Shown: positions 17,059 to 25,502, counted from the stretch's first letter. The stretch is 64,000 nt of DNA from Enterococcus dongliensis (GCF_005405225.1 NZ_BJDQ01000007.1:1-64000), one strand, 5' to 3'. Numbers and translations are program-made. The notes: generated by a model from the letters alone, not told the origin.

Positions 17059-17088
17059 AAAAAAACCTCAGCATTCCCAAGGTTTTTT
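17059..17088 (-). terminator. Terminator-like hairpin between secE and nusG
   Basis: On the minus strand AAAAAACCT / AGGTTTTTTT forms a stem with an 11-nt loop, followed by ATTTTAGG. It lies 39 bp after secE and 20 bp before the nusG start. It could act as an attenuator of nusG or be a weak stem; its short GC core makes strength uncertain. Confidence 0.55.
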
Positions 17089-17126
17089 CTCTCAAATAGT
17101 ATAACATGCTTTTTTAGAATTGGCTA

Positions 17127-17297
17127 CTAGCGAATGATCAAATTGATCAGTGCTTGGATCGCTGTATCCATGATGAAAAACATCAAAGCGAAAATAATCG
17201 ATGTTTCGATTACAACTAGCGAATCATGGCGCAATTGTTTTTTTGAAGGCCATGTAACAAGCTTCATTTCTTCTTTTACACTGCGTAAAAAACTCAA
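17127..17297 (-). CDS. secE: Preprotein translocase subunit SecE
   Basis: Short 56-aa SecE with a single transmembrane helix at about residues 28-50. The conserved cytoplasmic motif VTWPSKKQL (residues 14-22) contacts SecY. It starts at TTG (17297), preceded by a very strong GGGGGAG. It lies between rpmG and nusG, the standard Firmicute order. The product stabilises the SecYEG channel. Confidence 0.95.
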   Translation of the reverse strand: MSFLRSVKEEMKLVTWPSKKQLRHDSLVVIETSIIFALMFFIMDTAIQALINLIIR

Positions 17298-17321
17298 TCG
17301 ATTCTCCCCCTAGTTTATTAA

Positions 17322-17474
17322 TTATTTTGTTTCTTTATGTATCGTATACTGATTACAATGTTTACAAAACTTATTGATCTCTAAACGCTCCCCGCGTTTG
17401 CCTTCACTCACTGATTTCGTATAATTTCTCGAACCACAGACTGTACAGGCCAAAGCCGCTTTTTTTGCTGCCAT
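17322..17474 (-). CDS. rpmG: 50S ribosomal protein L33, zinc-binding form
   Basis: 50-aa ribosomal protein with two CxxC pairs, Cys10/Cys13 and Cys37/Cys40, so it is the zinc-containing variety. The [19 protein letters not shown] core is diagnostic for L33. ATG at 17474 follows TAGGAGT. First gene of rpmG-secE-nusG. Bacteria often encode a second, zinc-free L33 elsewhere; none is visible here. Confidence 0.95.
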   Translation of the reverse strand: MAAKKAALACTVCGSRNYTKSVSEGKRGERLEINKFCKHCNQYTIHKETK

Positions 17475-17782
17475 AGCGATCTACTCCTAATTCTTATTAA
17501 TAATTTTTTATCAAGTTATCTGACATTTTTGTGGTGTATTATTCTTTGTTACTGCATAGTACAATGCTAACAGTTCCAATGCTTAAAAAAGCACAGTCAT
17601 TGTCCCCACAAAGTTACAGACTAACAGTATCATCTATCCTTTTTTCTGTCAATCATCGATTAACCATTCTTTATTCGATGGAATAGATAACAGATTAGAC
17701 TTATTGCCAAAATAAATTTCTTTCTCAGGTAGAATATGATAGTATGATGAAAGAATGAATAGCTTTATTGGAGGGTTATTGG
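17475..17782. other. Divergent promoter region rpmG / cbpB
   Basis: 308 bp without a gene. It must hold the promoters of rpmG-secE-nusG (minus) and cbpB (plus). For cbpB a possible pair is TTTCTT with TAGTAT 17 bp downstream near 17720-17748. I find no convincing pair for rpmG. Confidence 0.4.
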
Positions 17783-18424
17783 ATGTTACTAAAAAGTCTC
17801 GTTTACCCCAAAGAGAATTTGACAACGATCAATGAATCAACAACATTACAAGAGGCGCTGGACATTTTAGAAGGCACTGGCTTTCGTTGTGTCCCAATCC
17901 TGGATGAAAGCGATCAAATTTTCCGAGGCAATATTTACAAGATGCATATTTATCGGCACAAAGCAAATGGCGGCGACATGAATCTGCCTGTCACTCATTT
18001 ACTTAAAAATGCAACAAAATTTATTTCATTGGATACTTCTTTTTTCAAGATTTTTTTCACGATCAAAGAGTTGCCATATATTACTGTTCTAGATGAAGAT
18101 CATCACTTTTATGGCATTCTGACCCACAGCACTTTACTAAGTATGCTGTCACAATCTTGGAATATCCAAACTGGTAGCTATGTATTGACAATCGTATCAG
18201 CTGGAAAACGCGGCGACTTGGCGGCAATGGCCAAGATCATCTCTAAATTCACGCCTATCGCAAGTTGTATTACTTTAGATGTCGGCCAAGATTTTAAAGG
18301 ACGACGGACATTATTCACCTTACCTGCAGGTGTAGATGAAAATAAATTGAATCAAATCATCGATTATCTTGAACGGAAACACTTTGAGATTCAAGAAGTA
18401 GAATCTTTGACGATGCATGATTAA
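17783..18424 (+). CDS. cbpB: Cyclic-di-AMP-binding CBS/ACT protein CbpB
   Basis: 213-aa cytoplasmic regulator with two CBS motifs (about residues 12-60 and 75-130) followed by an ACT-like C-terminal domain (about 140-205). Length, order and the N-terminus with LQEALDILEGTGFRCVPILD match the CbpB/DarB family, which binds c-di-AMP and, in relatives, signals to Rel or pyruvate carboxylase when c-di-AMP is low. The start at 17783 follows GGAGGG; a TTG 15 bp upstream is rejected. Monogenic, closed by a bidirectional terminator. Confidence 0.85.
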   Translation: MLLKSLVYPKENLTTINESTTLQEALDILEGTGFRCVPILDESDQIFRGNIYKMHIYRHKANGGDMNLPVTHLLKNATKFISLDTSFFKIFFTIKELPYITVLDEDHHFYGILTHSTLLSMLSQSWNIQTGSYVLTIVSAGKRGDLAAMAKIISKFTPIASCITLDVGQDFKGRRTLFTLPAGVDENKLNQIIDYLERKHFEIQEVESLTMHD

Positions 18425-18428
18425 TCTT

Positions 18429-18464
18429 AAAATGGCGATCCTAAAATTAGGATCGCCATTTTTT
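18429..18464. terminator. Bidirectional terminator between cbpB and queT
   Basis: 14-bp perfect arms AAAATGGCGATCCT / AGGATCGCCATTTT with A and T flanks on both sides; its right edge touches the queT stop codon. Confidence 0.93.
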
Positions 18465-18963
18465 ATATTTGTTTTGCAAAATGTAAGCGCGTATTTAAAT
18501 AATACATGATTGGCGCTGAGATTGTCATAATGATTGCTTCACTTAATGCTGTCCAACCATACGTCGGCCAAAATGGCAATTGAGCAGTTAGATTCAACAT
18601 CCACGCGATCAAAAACATACTTGCGCTAAAAAATACGACATTCAAGACTAAACGAATTTTGGTATTTTTCACGATAGTTTGTAACAACGCCGTCAAAGAT
18701 AATGCTAAAAGCGTTTGGCCACCGCCAAAGACGACATCCAGCCATCCCATACCAAAGATTGCATTGTAGACAACAACACCACCAAAGATTCCCCATAGGT
18801 ATCTTCGATTAAAAACGACTAAATGATTCAAACTTTCTGAAATACGAAATTGGATTGCTCCAGAAGCTACCGGCGATACTAGGATTGTCAAAGCTAAATA
18901 AAGTGCCATGATGATTCCATTTGTCACTACGAGAGTAACTCGATTTCTTTCCACCATATTCAT
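18463..18963 (-). CDS. queT: QueT-family queuosine precursor transporter
   Basis: 166-aa membrane protein with five to six helices, the S-component of an energy-coupling-factor (ECF) transporter for queuosine precursors (preQ0/preQ1). The stretch SGAIQFRISESLNHLVVF is the QueT hallmark. A preQ1-I riboswitch sits directly before its ribosome site, which independently confirms the substrate class. The ECF energising module is encoded elsewhere. Promoter TTGACT-17-TATGCT at 19031-19059. Confidence 0.94.
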   Translation of the reverse strand: MNMVERNRVTLVVTNGIIMALYLALTILVSPVASGAIQFRISESLNHLVVFNRRYLWGIFGGVVVYNAIFGMGWLDVVFGGGQTLLALSLTALLQTIVKNTKIRLVLNVVFFSASMFLIAWMLNLTAQLPFWPTYGWTALSEAIIMTISAPIMYYLNTRLHFAKQI

Positions 18964-18978
18964 AATTATTCCTTCTTT

Positions 18979-19019
18979 CTCCGAGTTTTTTTAAAGCGGG
19001 ATGGTTGATGAACCGCTGG
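18979..19019 (-). ncRNA. PreQ1-I riboswitch controlling queT
   Basis: On the minus strand the P1 stem AGCGG / CCGCT encloses the loop TTCATCAACCATC, followed by the A-rich tail TTAAAAAAACTCGGAG. This is the class-I preQ1 aptamer layout: stem, C-rich loop, and an A-rich strand whose ACTCGG end folds back as a pseudoknot. The tail ends about four bases before the AGAAGGAA ribosome site, implying translational control. No terminator hairpin is seen between aptamer and gene. Confidence 0.88.
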
Positions 19020-19030
19020 AAATCTTTTAC

Positions 19031-19059
19031 AGCATACGTTGTTTTAAGAATCAAGTCAA
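19031..19059 (-). promoter_or_regulatory. queT promoter
   Basis: -35 TTGACT (19054-19059), 17-bp spacer, -10 TATGCT (19031-19036). The aptamer begins 11 bp downstream of the -10 box, so transcripts start just before it. Confidence 0.75.
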
Positions 19060-19090
19060 CTCCTTGATTATGTTTTTAAGTGTAGCAAAA

Positions 19091-19120
19091 TTGAAATGCG
19101 CCGACATTAAATGCTACAAT
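19091..19120 (+). promoter_or_regulatory. Promoter of the 103-aa gene
   Basis: -35 TTGAAA (19091-19096), 18-bp spacer, -10 TACAAT (19115-19120). Because the -10 overlaps an upstream ATG (19111), the true start codon must be the later one at 19147. Confidence 0.65.
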
Positions 19121-19146
19121 TGCTTTACTTTAAGGAAGGACAGGCG

Positions 19147-19458
19147 ATGGCTATGCTAGGTATCGACAATGAATTAGAACAACTCTATCAACGTGCACAA
19201 CAAGATGGTGAGGCAGTCATTAAGGGGCAATGGACTGCTGGAAATTACGGTTGTTGCAGCACTCGAGCTCCTTTAGTCGAAAAATATAAAATCACAAGTA
19301 ATGATGCCCATACGGCACTTTATTTATGGGGCAACTTAGTGGTACAAATAGATCGTAAAAAGCAAGCTCCAATCCTCAATAAGGAATTTGAAGCAACCAA
19401 CTACGAGAAAAAAATCATTAACTGGTTCATCCAAACCGCAGTTGATGGTCTTGCTTAA
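19147..19458 (+). CDS. Conserved-looking hypothetical protein (103 aa)
   Basis: I do not recognise a named family. The 103-aa soluble protein begins MAMLGIDNELEQLYQRAQQD, has a Cys pair in GNYGCCSTRAP, and ends with a helical segment (KIINWFIQTAV). Ribosome site AAGGAAGG. It has its own promoter and stands alone between divergent queT and the downstream lipid kinase. Codon use resembles the neighbours, which supports a real gene. The adjacent cysteines might bind metal or be redox-active, but this is speculation. Confidence 0.75.
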   Translation: MAMLGIDNELEQLYQRAQQDGEAVIKGQWTAGNYGCCSTRAPLVEKYKITSNDAHTALYLWGNLVVQIDRKKQAPILNKEFEATNYEKKIINWFIQTAVDGLA

Positions 19459-19566
19459 ACGGTAAATTTTATATGAGCCTATAAGTCAAAAGAGGACTAG
19501 TTGTGATCTTGATTTAATCCTATCGTAAAAAAATGGTTCATTCTTCTACAGTTCCTCTCCCTACTC

Positions 19567-19575
19567 TGTTATAAT
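19567..19575 (+). promoter_or_regulatory. Extended -10 promoter of the lipid kinase gene
   Basis: TG-T-TATAAT: consensus -10 (19570-19575) with the TGn extension; 24 bp before the start codon. The -35 region is poor, as is common with extended -10 promoters. Confidence 0.6.
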
Positions 19576-19598
19576 CATTTTTTGAAAGGATCGAGGAC

Positions 19599-20588
19599 AT
19601 GAAGTTTCATTATCATATTTTAATTAATCCCGCAGCCGGCAGCGGCAATGCGGCGAAAACAGCAGAAAAGATTATCCAATTATTGGATGACGGTGATTAT
19701 ACATATACACCTTATTACACGAAAAGACCAGGTGATGAACGCGCGATTGTTGAACGGATCGTTGATTTATTGAGTTCTTGGTCAGAAACTAGCGAAGAAG
19801 AACATCTTGATCGTTCCTTCCATTTACTAGTAGTCATTGGTGGTGACGGCACTTTGCATGAAGTCGTCAACCAGTTTTACACTCTGGATCGGCAACTGCC
19901 TGTCAGTTATATCCCAGCTGGTTCAGGAAATGATTTTGCTCGCGGAATCGGTCTATCTCGTGAACCAGAGAAAGCTTTCGAACAAATCACTTCGGCGGTA
20001 AGACCTCAACCGATTAATACATTTCATTACGAAGAAAAGATTCGAGAAGAACAAGGAATTATTTTAAACAATGTCGGTATTGGCTTGGATGCGTTAATTG
20101 TTGCGACTACCAATGCCTCTACGTCAAAAAAACTTTTAAACAAGTATCATCTAGGATCGGCTTCTTATGCTTTGTACTTGATAAAAGCGATCTTTACACA
20201 AAAAACATTTCCGATTCTCGTTGAGTTGAATGGTCAATCATTAAGTTTTGAACGGACGTTTTTATGCACTACCACAAATATCCCTTATTTCGGTGGCGGG
20301 ATAGCAATCGCACCAATGGCAGATCCTAAAAAAGACATGATTGATCTAGTAGTTGTAGAAAAGCCCAACTTACTGGCAATCTTACGTTTCTTGCTCCAAC
20401 TAGTACGAAAAAAACATACGCAAAATAAACACTACAAACACTACACCAGCTCTCGGATTCGAATCGTCTCGGTTGTCCCTCAACATGGTCAAGCAGACGG
20501 CGAAGCGATGGGAGAACGCTCTTTTGATATGAACTTTTCCACCGCAACACAATATATCTGGTATGCTGATAAAAGGACTGAAAAATAA
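19599..20588 (+). CDS. Diacylglycerol/lipid kinase family protein (YegS/DgkB type)
   Basis: 329-aa kinase of the DAGK catalytic family. It shows the INPAAGSGNA loop at residues 9-18, the nucleotide-binding GGDGTLHEVVN (about 85-95), and the substrate-side PAGSGNDFARG (about 107-117). Such enzymes phosphorylate diacylglycerol or related lipids at the membrane face, recycling lipids left after lipoteichoic acid synthesis. The exact lipid is not inferable. Monogenic; its stop lies inside the terminator stem. Confidence 0.9.
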   Translation: MKFHYHILINPAAGSGNAAKTAEKIIQLLDDGDYTYTPYYTKRPGDERAIVERIVDLLSSWSETSEEEHLDRSFHLLVVIGGDGTLHEVVNQFYTLDRQLPVSYIPAGSGNDFARGIGLSREPEKAFEQITSAVRPQPINTFHYEEKIREEQGIILNNVGIGLDALIVATTNASTSKKLLNKYHLGSASYALYLIKAIFTQKTFPILVELNGQSLSFERTFLCTTTNIPYFGGGIAIAPMADPKKDMIDLVVVEKPNLLAILRFLLQLVRKKHTQNKHYKHYTSSRIRIVSVVPQHGQADGEAMGERSFDMNFSTATQYIWYADKRTEK

Positions 20589-20617
20589 ATCGTTTGATTT
20601 ATTTTTCAGTCCTTTTT
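20571..20617 (+). terminator. Long terminator overlapping the kinase stop codon
   Basis: Perfect 21-bp arms with a GTTT loop (20571-20591 / 20596-20616), ending in TTTTT. The kinase stop codon is inside the left arm. The flanking A-run allows function for the convergent recD2 too. Confidence 0.9.
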
Positions 20618-20681
20618 GATTGTCTAATCAATTTTTCCAAACAACTAGCGCTTTATTACTTTAGATGACTCGATTCACTTA

Positions 20682-23087
20682 TTACATAAACATCATCGGC
20701 GTCACATTTTCCATCCCAATCATAGGATCTACTGTTTGTGATGCGATTAATTTTGGAGTCAAAATAGTCGGTTCATTTATTTTTGATTGCTGCTCTTCTT
20801 TTGATGACTTAAATGGTTCTTTTTTTGGCGGAACTGGAGCATCTGCTATTTCTTTTGATGTGATACGTTCGATCAAAGTCGTCTTTCGAACCGCTGATTT
20901 TCGGCTCACGCATGCTTGAAAGGCTTCTTCTTCACCTAGTAAGATCAACAGGTCTTTGCTTCTGGTCACTGCCGTGTAAAGCAAATTACGCTGAAGCATC
21001 CGTGAATATTGTTTGACCATCGGCAGTAAGACCATTTTAAACTCGCTACCTTGGGATTTATGGATTGAACAGCAATAAGAGAGTTTGATCTTGTTCCATT
21101 CAGAACGCTTATAACTAACCTCATTGCTATCAAATTGGATAACCAGTTCATCTACTTTGTCTTCTGATTCTTTTGCAGGTATAATGCCGACAATCATTCC
21201 CATGTCTCCATTAAAAACATTTAATTCTGGATTATTAACTAATTGTAAGACTTTGTCGCCAATGCGATAGACAACATCGTTCCACTGAACTTCTTTTTTT
21301 TGCCCATCATTAGGATTAAAAATCTCTTGCATCATCTTATTGATTGCGTCAATTCCCGCTGGCCCACGATACATGGGCGCCAATACTTGGACATCTTGTG
21401 CTGTATACCCTTTTTTCTTGGCACGTTCAACAATCTGTTTGACAACTTCTTCCATTTGAAATGCATGACATGAAATAAAAGAACGATCCTGTTGATTTTT
21501 GCGAAAATCATTTGGCAATTTACCTTCTTTAATCTCATGAGCTAGTGGAATAATCGAAGAGCCGTCACCTTGTCGATAAATATCCGTTAGTTCCATTTTA
21601 GGGATGTCATCAATCTGCAATAAATCGTGAAAAACTTGACCTGGGCCAACAGAAGGCAGCTGATCTTTGTCCCCAACAAAAATGACTTGCATATTATCAG
21701 GGATTGCTTTTAACAAAGTATTGGCTAGCCACGTGTCTACCATTGACATCTCGTCGACAATCAGTAGACCGCCATCTAATTCTTTAGCTTCAATGTCTGG
21801 CGTATCATCATTGGCATTTAACCCTAACAAGCGATGGATCGTACTAGCTGGTAATCCTGTTGTTTCATTCATTCGCTTTGCAGCCCGTCCTGTCGGTGCT
21901 GCTAGCAAAATTGGAAAGATTGCATTCGTATAATCTTTCGGATCTAAAGACAGTCCATTTAACTCAGCAAACATTTTGACGATTCCATTGATCACCGTAG
22001 TTTTTCCTGTTCCCGGACCACCGGTTAAAATAAATAGCGGTGAACGGATTGCTTCTTTGATTGCTTGGTCTTGCGAATCGCCATAAGTAATCTGTAGTTG
22101 CTTTTCAATCATGCGTAATTTTTTATCGATTGTCTTCTGAGGATAGTCTATCTCTTTTTTCCGAGCCAACAAACGTTCAATCGAAGAAGCAATACCCCAC
22201 TCACTATAAAATAAAGTATTTTCATAAATTTTCGTTGCTTCTTGTTGGATTTTTTCTTCTTCAACCAATTGAATGATCATACTTGCAATCTGATCCGGAG
22301 CAATCTCAACCGGACGAGTCGTCTCTAGCAATTGTAAGACTTCAGTCAACAACTGTTGGGCTTCGACATATGTATCCCCACTTTGATTGGCATCTTCATT
22401 CACTTGATGAAAAATTGCTGCTCGGATACGTTGCGGACTGTCTGCTGCGATACCTAATTGTTCAGCTAAACTATCTGCCTTTTTAAACCCGATTCCTTCA
22501 ATGTCTTCTACTAATTGATAAGGATTTTCTGCAATGACTTCTAACGCTTCATTTCGATATGTTTGAAATATTGCAAAAGAAAGTTGACTACCAAAACCAT
22601 AGCGGCTCAAGCCAACGATGATTTGTTCCATCCCATGATTTTGACGAATAGTATCCACGATAACTTTTTGTTTTTTGCTATTCAAATTGGGAACTTTGGC
22701 TAGTACAGCTGGATTTTCCATAATTTGATCGATAGCTTCTTCACCTAAGACTTCGATGATTTTTTCAGCCGTTTTTTTACCGATACCAGGAAATTTCTCG
22801 CTAGCTAGATAATTGATCAAACCATTTGCTGAAGTCGGATGCGCTTGTTCATAACTTTCCACTAAAAATTGTTTGCCGTAGCGAGGGTGTTCTACAAAAT
22901 GTCCAAAAAAACGATAATCTTCGTCTTCTTGCATGTCACCAAAACTACCAGTGACCACGATCTCCTGTTCAAGATAATCACTATTGGTCTCGCTGACTTT
23001 GATCAGCATGACTTTATAAAAATTACTAGGATTTTGAAAAAAGATCGCTTTTAAGGTCCCCACAATATATAACTGTTCCTCTGACAT
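20682..23087 (-). CDS. recD2: ATP-dependent RecD-like DNA helicase RecD2
   Basis: 801-aa SF1B 5'-3' DNA helicase not linked to RecBC; the family limits replication-fork damage and affects repair. It has an N-terminal OB-like region and tandem helix-hairpin-helix segments (about 85-220), Walker A GGPGTGKTT near 355, the DExx box LLIVDEMSMVD, and C-terminal motif IHKSQGSEF with a YTAVTRSKDL end. Start at 23087 follows GGGAGGAG; a longer frame to 23117 is unlikely. The final 100 residues are low-complexity and family-variable. Confidence 0.94.
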   Translation of the reverse strand: MSEEQLYIVGTLKAIFFQNPSNFYKVMLIKVSETNSDYLEQEIVVTGSFGDMQEDEDYRFFGHFVEHPRYGKQFLVESYEQAHPTSANGLINYLASEKFPGIGKKTAEKIIEVLGEEAIDQIMENPAVLAKVPNLNSKKQKVIVDTIRQNHGMEQIIVGLSRYGFGSQLSFAIFQTYRNEALEVIAENPYQLVEDIEGIGFKKADSLAEQLGIAADSPQRIRAAIFHQVNEDANQSGDTYVEAQQLLTEVLQLLETTRPVEIAPDQIASMIIQLVEEEKIQQEATKIYENTLFYSEWGIASSIERLLARKKEIDYPQKTIDKKLRMIEKQLQITYGDSQDQAIKEAIRSPLFILTGGPGTGKTTVINGIVKMFAELNGLSLDPKDYTNAIFPILLAAPTGRAAKRMNETTGLPASTIHRLLGLNANDDTPDIEAKELDGGLLIVDEMSMVDTWLANTLLKAIPDNMQVIFVGDKDQLPSVGPGQVFHDLLQIDDIPKMELTDIYRQGDGSSIIPLAHEIKEGKLPNDFRKNQQDRSFISCHAFQMEEVVKQIVERAKKKGYTAQDVQVLAPMYRGPAGIDAINKMMQEIFNPNDGQKKEVQWNDVVYRIGDKVLQLVNNPELNVFNGDMGMIVGIIPAKESEDKVDELVIQFDSNEVSYKRSEWNKIKLSYCCSIHKSQGSEFKMVLLPMVKQYSRMLQRNLLYTAVTRSKDLLILLGEEEAFQACVSRKSAVRKTTLIERITSKEIADAPVPPKKEPFKSSKEEQQSKINEPTILTPKLIASQTVDPMIGMENVTPMMFM

Positions 23088-23141
23088 TTTGCTCCTCCCT
23101 TCTAAAAATTCGAACATTTAGTGATTGACGATTTACTATTA

Positions 23142-23798
23142 TCACAATAACGAATCAGGTTTTGAACCGATTCCTTCTAAAAAGCTGACATCGTTCCAAC
23201 GGATTAGTTCATACGGCGGCTTGCTGCTCGTTGCTTCTAAAATCGTTAGACTATTATTAAATAAACCGCCCATAGCTCGTAATTCACTCAGTGGTTTTCC
23301 AATTAATGCTTGAACAGCCGCCGTCAACGCTGCACCATGGCCAACAAAAAGCAACGGGCCTTCTTGAGATTCCTCAACTGCTTTTTCTACTAGGTCATTA
23401 ATCCGTTTCAACATGTCTTCGATTTTTTCACCATCGAAAGGAGTGGGATCGTATAGATCTAAATGATGGCGTAAATTCACCATGTCTTCAGGGTAACGTT
23501 CCATGATTGCTGGTATTAACTGTCCTTCTAATTTTCCCAACCCAAGTTCTCGTAAATCTTCTGAACGAACGATTTCAGTTGGTCGGGTTAATTGTTTGTT
23601 AATACCTTCTGCTGTTAGATATGCTCGCTTTAAACTGCTCGTATAGATTTTTTCAAAAGGAATTTCTTTTAACTCTGTGCCTAAAGCTTTGATTGCTGCT
23701 TTACTTTCCGGCAGTAATGGGGAATCTCCCATCATACCTTGGAAACGTTTTTCTTGATTCCAGCGCGTCTTGCCATGACGAGTAAAATAAAGTTTCAT
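23142..23798 (-). CDS. Histidine phosphatase family protein
   Basis: 218-aa member of the phosphoglycerate-mutase-like branch. The catalytic RHGKTRWN motif sits at residues 7-14 with the phosphorylated His at 8, and the second His is in LFVGHGAAL (about 152). Members range from cofactor-dependent mutases to broad phosphatases; the lack of full dPGM length indicates a phosphatase. It follows trmL by 25 bp and precedes recD2 by 54 bp, so the three may be cotranscribed. Start 23798 with GGAGAG. Confidence 0.88.
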   Translation of the reverse strand: MKLYFTRHGKTRWNQEKRFQGMMGDSPLLPESKAAIKALGTELKEIPFEKIYTSSLKRAYLTAEGINKQLTRPTEIVRSEDLRELGLGKLEGQLIPAIMERYPEDMVNLRHHLDLYDPTPFDGEKIEDMLKRINDLVEKAVEESQEGPLLFVGHGAALTAAVQALIGKPLSELRAMGGLFNNSLTILEATSSKPPYELIRWNDVSFLEGIGSKPDSLL

Positions 23799-23823
23799 AA
23801 AATTTCTCTCCAAGTCCTTTGAT

Positions 23824-24327
23824 TTAGTCTAACTTATCGTGTTCGTAATGATGCGTCAATTCTAAATTGGGAAACGATTGCTGCCGTAAAGCTTCATAAA
23901 CTACTAAAGCGACGGTGTTGGAAAGATTCAGTGAACGAACATGCTCATCATTCATCGGAATGCGCAGACATTTTTCCGTATTTTTACGCATAAATTCTTC
24001 AGGCAATCCAGTCGTTTCTTTCCCAAACATAAAGAAATGATCTCCCGTTGTATAATCTATTTCTGTATAGGTCCCATTGGCAAATTTTGTGATTAAATGT
24101 AATGGACGATCACCCAGATAGTCTAAAAACGCAGCGAGATCTTTATGATAAGTGATATCTACGTCGTTCCAATAATCAAGACCTGCTCGTTTCAAATGTT
24201 TATCGTCTGTAGAAAAACCTAGGGGTTCGATCAAATGCAACGGCGAGTTAGTAGCTGCGCATGTTCGGGCGATATTGCCCGTATTGGCAGGGATTTGTGG
24301 TTCAAATAATACGATATGGTTTGTCAT
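23824..24327 (-). CDS. trmL: tRNA (cytidine(34)-2'-O)-methyltransferase TrmL
   Basis: 167-aa SPOUT-class methyltransferase that 2'-O-methylates the wobble base C34/cmnm5U34 of tRNA-Leu. Motif 1 is [17 protein letters not shown], motif 2 [13 protein letters not shown], motif 3 [17 protein letters not shown], which form the trefoil knot. Length is that of the minimal TrmL family, with no added RNA-binding domain. Ribosome site GAGGGA. A structured leader ending in a terminator lies 60 bp before the start codon. Confidence 0.93.
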   Translation of the reverse strand: MTNHIVLFEPQIPANTGNIARTCAATNSPLHLIEPLGFSTDDKHLKRAGLDYWNDVDITYHKDLAAFLDYLGDRPLHLITKFANGTYTEIDYTTGDHFFMFGKETTGLPEEFMRKNTEKCLRIPMNDEHVRSLNLSNTVALVVYEALRQQSFPNLELTHHYEHDKLD

Positions 24328-24381
24328 GGTAGTTCCCTCGATTTTATTTAAGATTTATTTTCATAAAAACTGATTTTGAAC

Positions 24382-24495
24382 AAAAAAAAACGTACCAACT
24401 CGGTGTCCAGCACGGCGAGTCACTACGTTAGTGAAGCACTTTTCACTAACTTTTATCAGAACAGGAACCTGATAAAAACCAATGAAAAACAACTT
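24382..24495 (-). ncRNA. Candidate leader or small RNA with three hairpins upstream of trmL
   Basis: Minus-strand transcript predicted from the promoter at 24502-24530. Hairpin 1 has 9-bp arms (24469-24477 / 24451-24459). Hairpin 2 has perfect 9-bp arms GTTAGTGAA / TTCACTAAC (24427-24450). Hairpin 3 (24391-24427) nests CGTA/TACG, ACTCG/CGAGT and GTG/CAC and is followed by nine T. About 110 nt in total. It could be a free small RNA or an attenuator leader of trmL. No long reading frame lies in it. I do not recognise an Rfam family. Confidence 0.6.
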
Positions 24496-24501
24496 GATAG
24501 T

Positions 24502-24530
24502 ACTATAACATCACGAAGTAACAAATGCAA
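24502..24530 (-). promoter_or_regulatory. Promoter of the trmL leader / small RNA
   Basis: -35 TTGCAT (24525-24530), 17-bp spacer, -10 TATAGT (24502-24507) with a TGT extension before the -10. Confidence 0.65.
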
Positions 24531-24567
24531 CCTTCTGTTTTCATGAATTTCAATGAAAGCGATTACT

Positions 24568-25395
24568 CTAATGTCCTTTTAATATTTCTATATCAATTGT
24601 TATTTTCTTCAAAGGATCTTCAGCTAACCGTGCTTTTATCTCAGGTGATACTTGCCATTCTAGCGGTGACATCTCTAAAAGATCCAAGCGATTTTCCACT
24701 GGGATGTCAAATTCATAAGTCACTCGTTCCCGCTGATCAATCGTAAGTTCTTCTTCAAATCGTTGGATGACCGCCTCATTAGAATATGTTTCACCATCTG
24801 GATGATACACTGCGCGTAACTCCTTTAAGTACCCAGATTGTGGGACGACTTTGATTACACACCCTTCTGGTTTCATTACTCGTTTGAATTCACGATAATG
24901 TGACGGTGAAAAAATATTTAAGATTGTATCAAAAGAGTGGTCAGCAAACGGCAGATTGGTCAAGTCAGCAACACACCAAAAAGCTTCAATCGGCTGATTG
25001 CTGGCTAAGTAGATTCCTTCTTTAGCGATGTCAAAACCAATCGTTACAGGATTTTGTATGAACTGAGTAATTTGTTGCAAGAAGCTGCCTTCACCACAGC
25101 CTACATCTAATACGTTCCCTGTTTGGATTAATTGAGAAATTTTTTCGATGACTGGTCGATACATCCCTGAACGGATCATTCGTCCACGGGGGGCAAACAT
25201 ATGATTGTCATATTCGGTCTTGATTTGATGATCCAAAAAATATAGTGTGCCTTTTTTGGCCAAATCAAAGCGATGACCGTTCATACAGACTAAACTTTTT
25301 TCTCGTTGCATCATTTCGCGATGACATTTGGGGCAGATAAACAGCTCATGATGTTTTGCTAAAAACAACGCACTCCGCTCAATTTTTTTAAGCAT
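24568..25395 (-). CDS. rlmA: 23S rRNA (guanine-N1)-methyltransferase RlmA family
   Basis: 275-aa SAM-dependent methyltransferase. The N-terminal zinc finger (FICPKCHREM, then CMNGHRFD) spans residues 19-42, followed by a Rossmann domain with VLDVGCGEGSFL near 96. The LNIFSPSHYREFKRVMKPEG region is typical of RlmA, which modifies G745/G748 of 23S rRNA. Whether it is the RlmA-I or RlmA-II (TlrB) type cannot be told by eye; Gram-positives generally carry the G748 form. Start 25395 with AAGGAAGTG; upstream frame rejected. Confidence 0.9.
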   Translation of the reverse strand: MLKKIERSALFLAKHHELFICPKCHREMMQREKSLVCMNGHRFDLAKKGTLYFLDHQIKTEYDNHMFAPRGRMIRSGMYRPVIEKISQLIQTGNVLDVGCGEGSFLQQITQFIQNPVTIGFDIAKEGIYLASNQPIEAFWCVADLTNLPFADHSFDTILNIFSPSHYREFKRVMKPEGCVIKVVPQSGYLKELRAVYHPDGETYSNEAVIQRFEEELTIDQRERVTYEFDIPVENRLDLLEMSPLEWQVSPEIKARLAEDPLKKITIDIEILKGH

Positions 25396-25502
25396 TTTTT
25401 CACTTCCTTTTTGCTGACTATCATAGCATAGTTCTGCTATTCCTACTATCACTGAGATATGCTAAACTAAAGATAAGGTACTACTTAAAATCTAGCAGAA
25501 AC

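Noticed and set aside
19111-19146. Upstream ATG for the 103-aa gene
   Set aside because: It overlaps the -10 box of the gene's promoter, so it would not be in the transcript.
23125-23313. 62-codon plus-strand frame opposite the phosphatase gene
   Set aside because: It is antisense shadow coding of the histidine phosphatase, without ribosome site or promoter.
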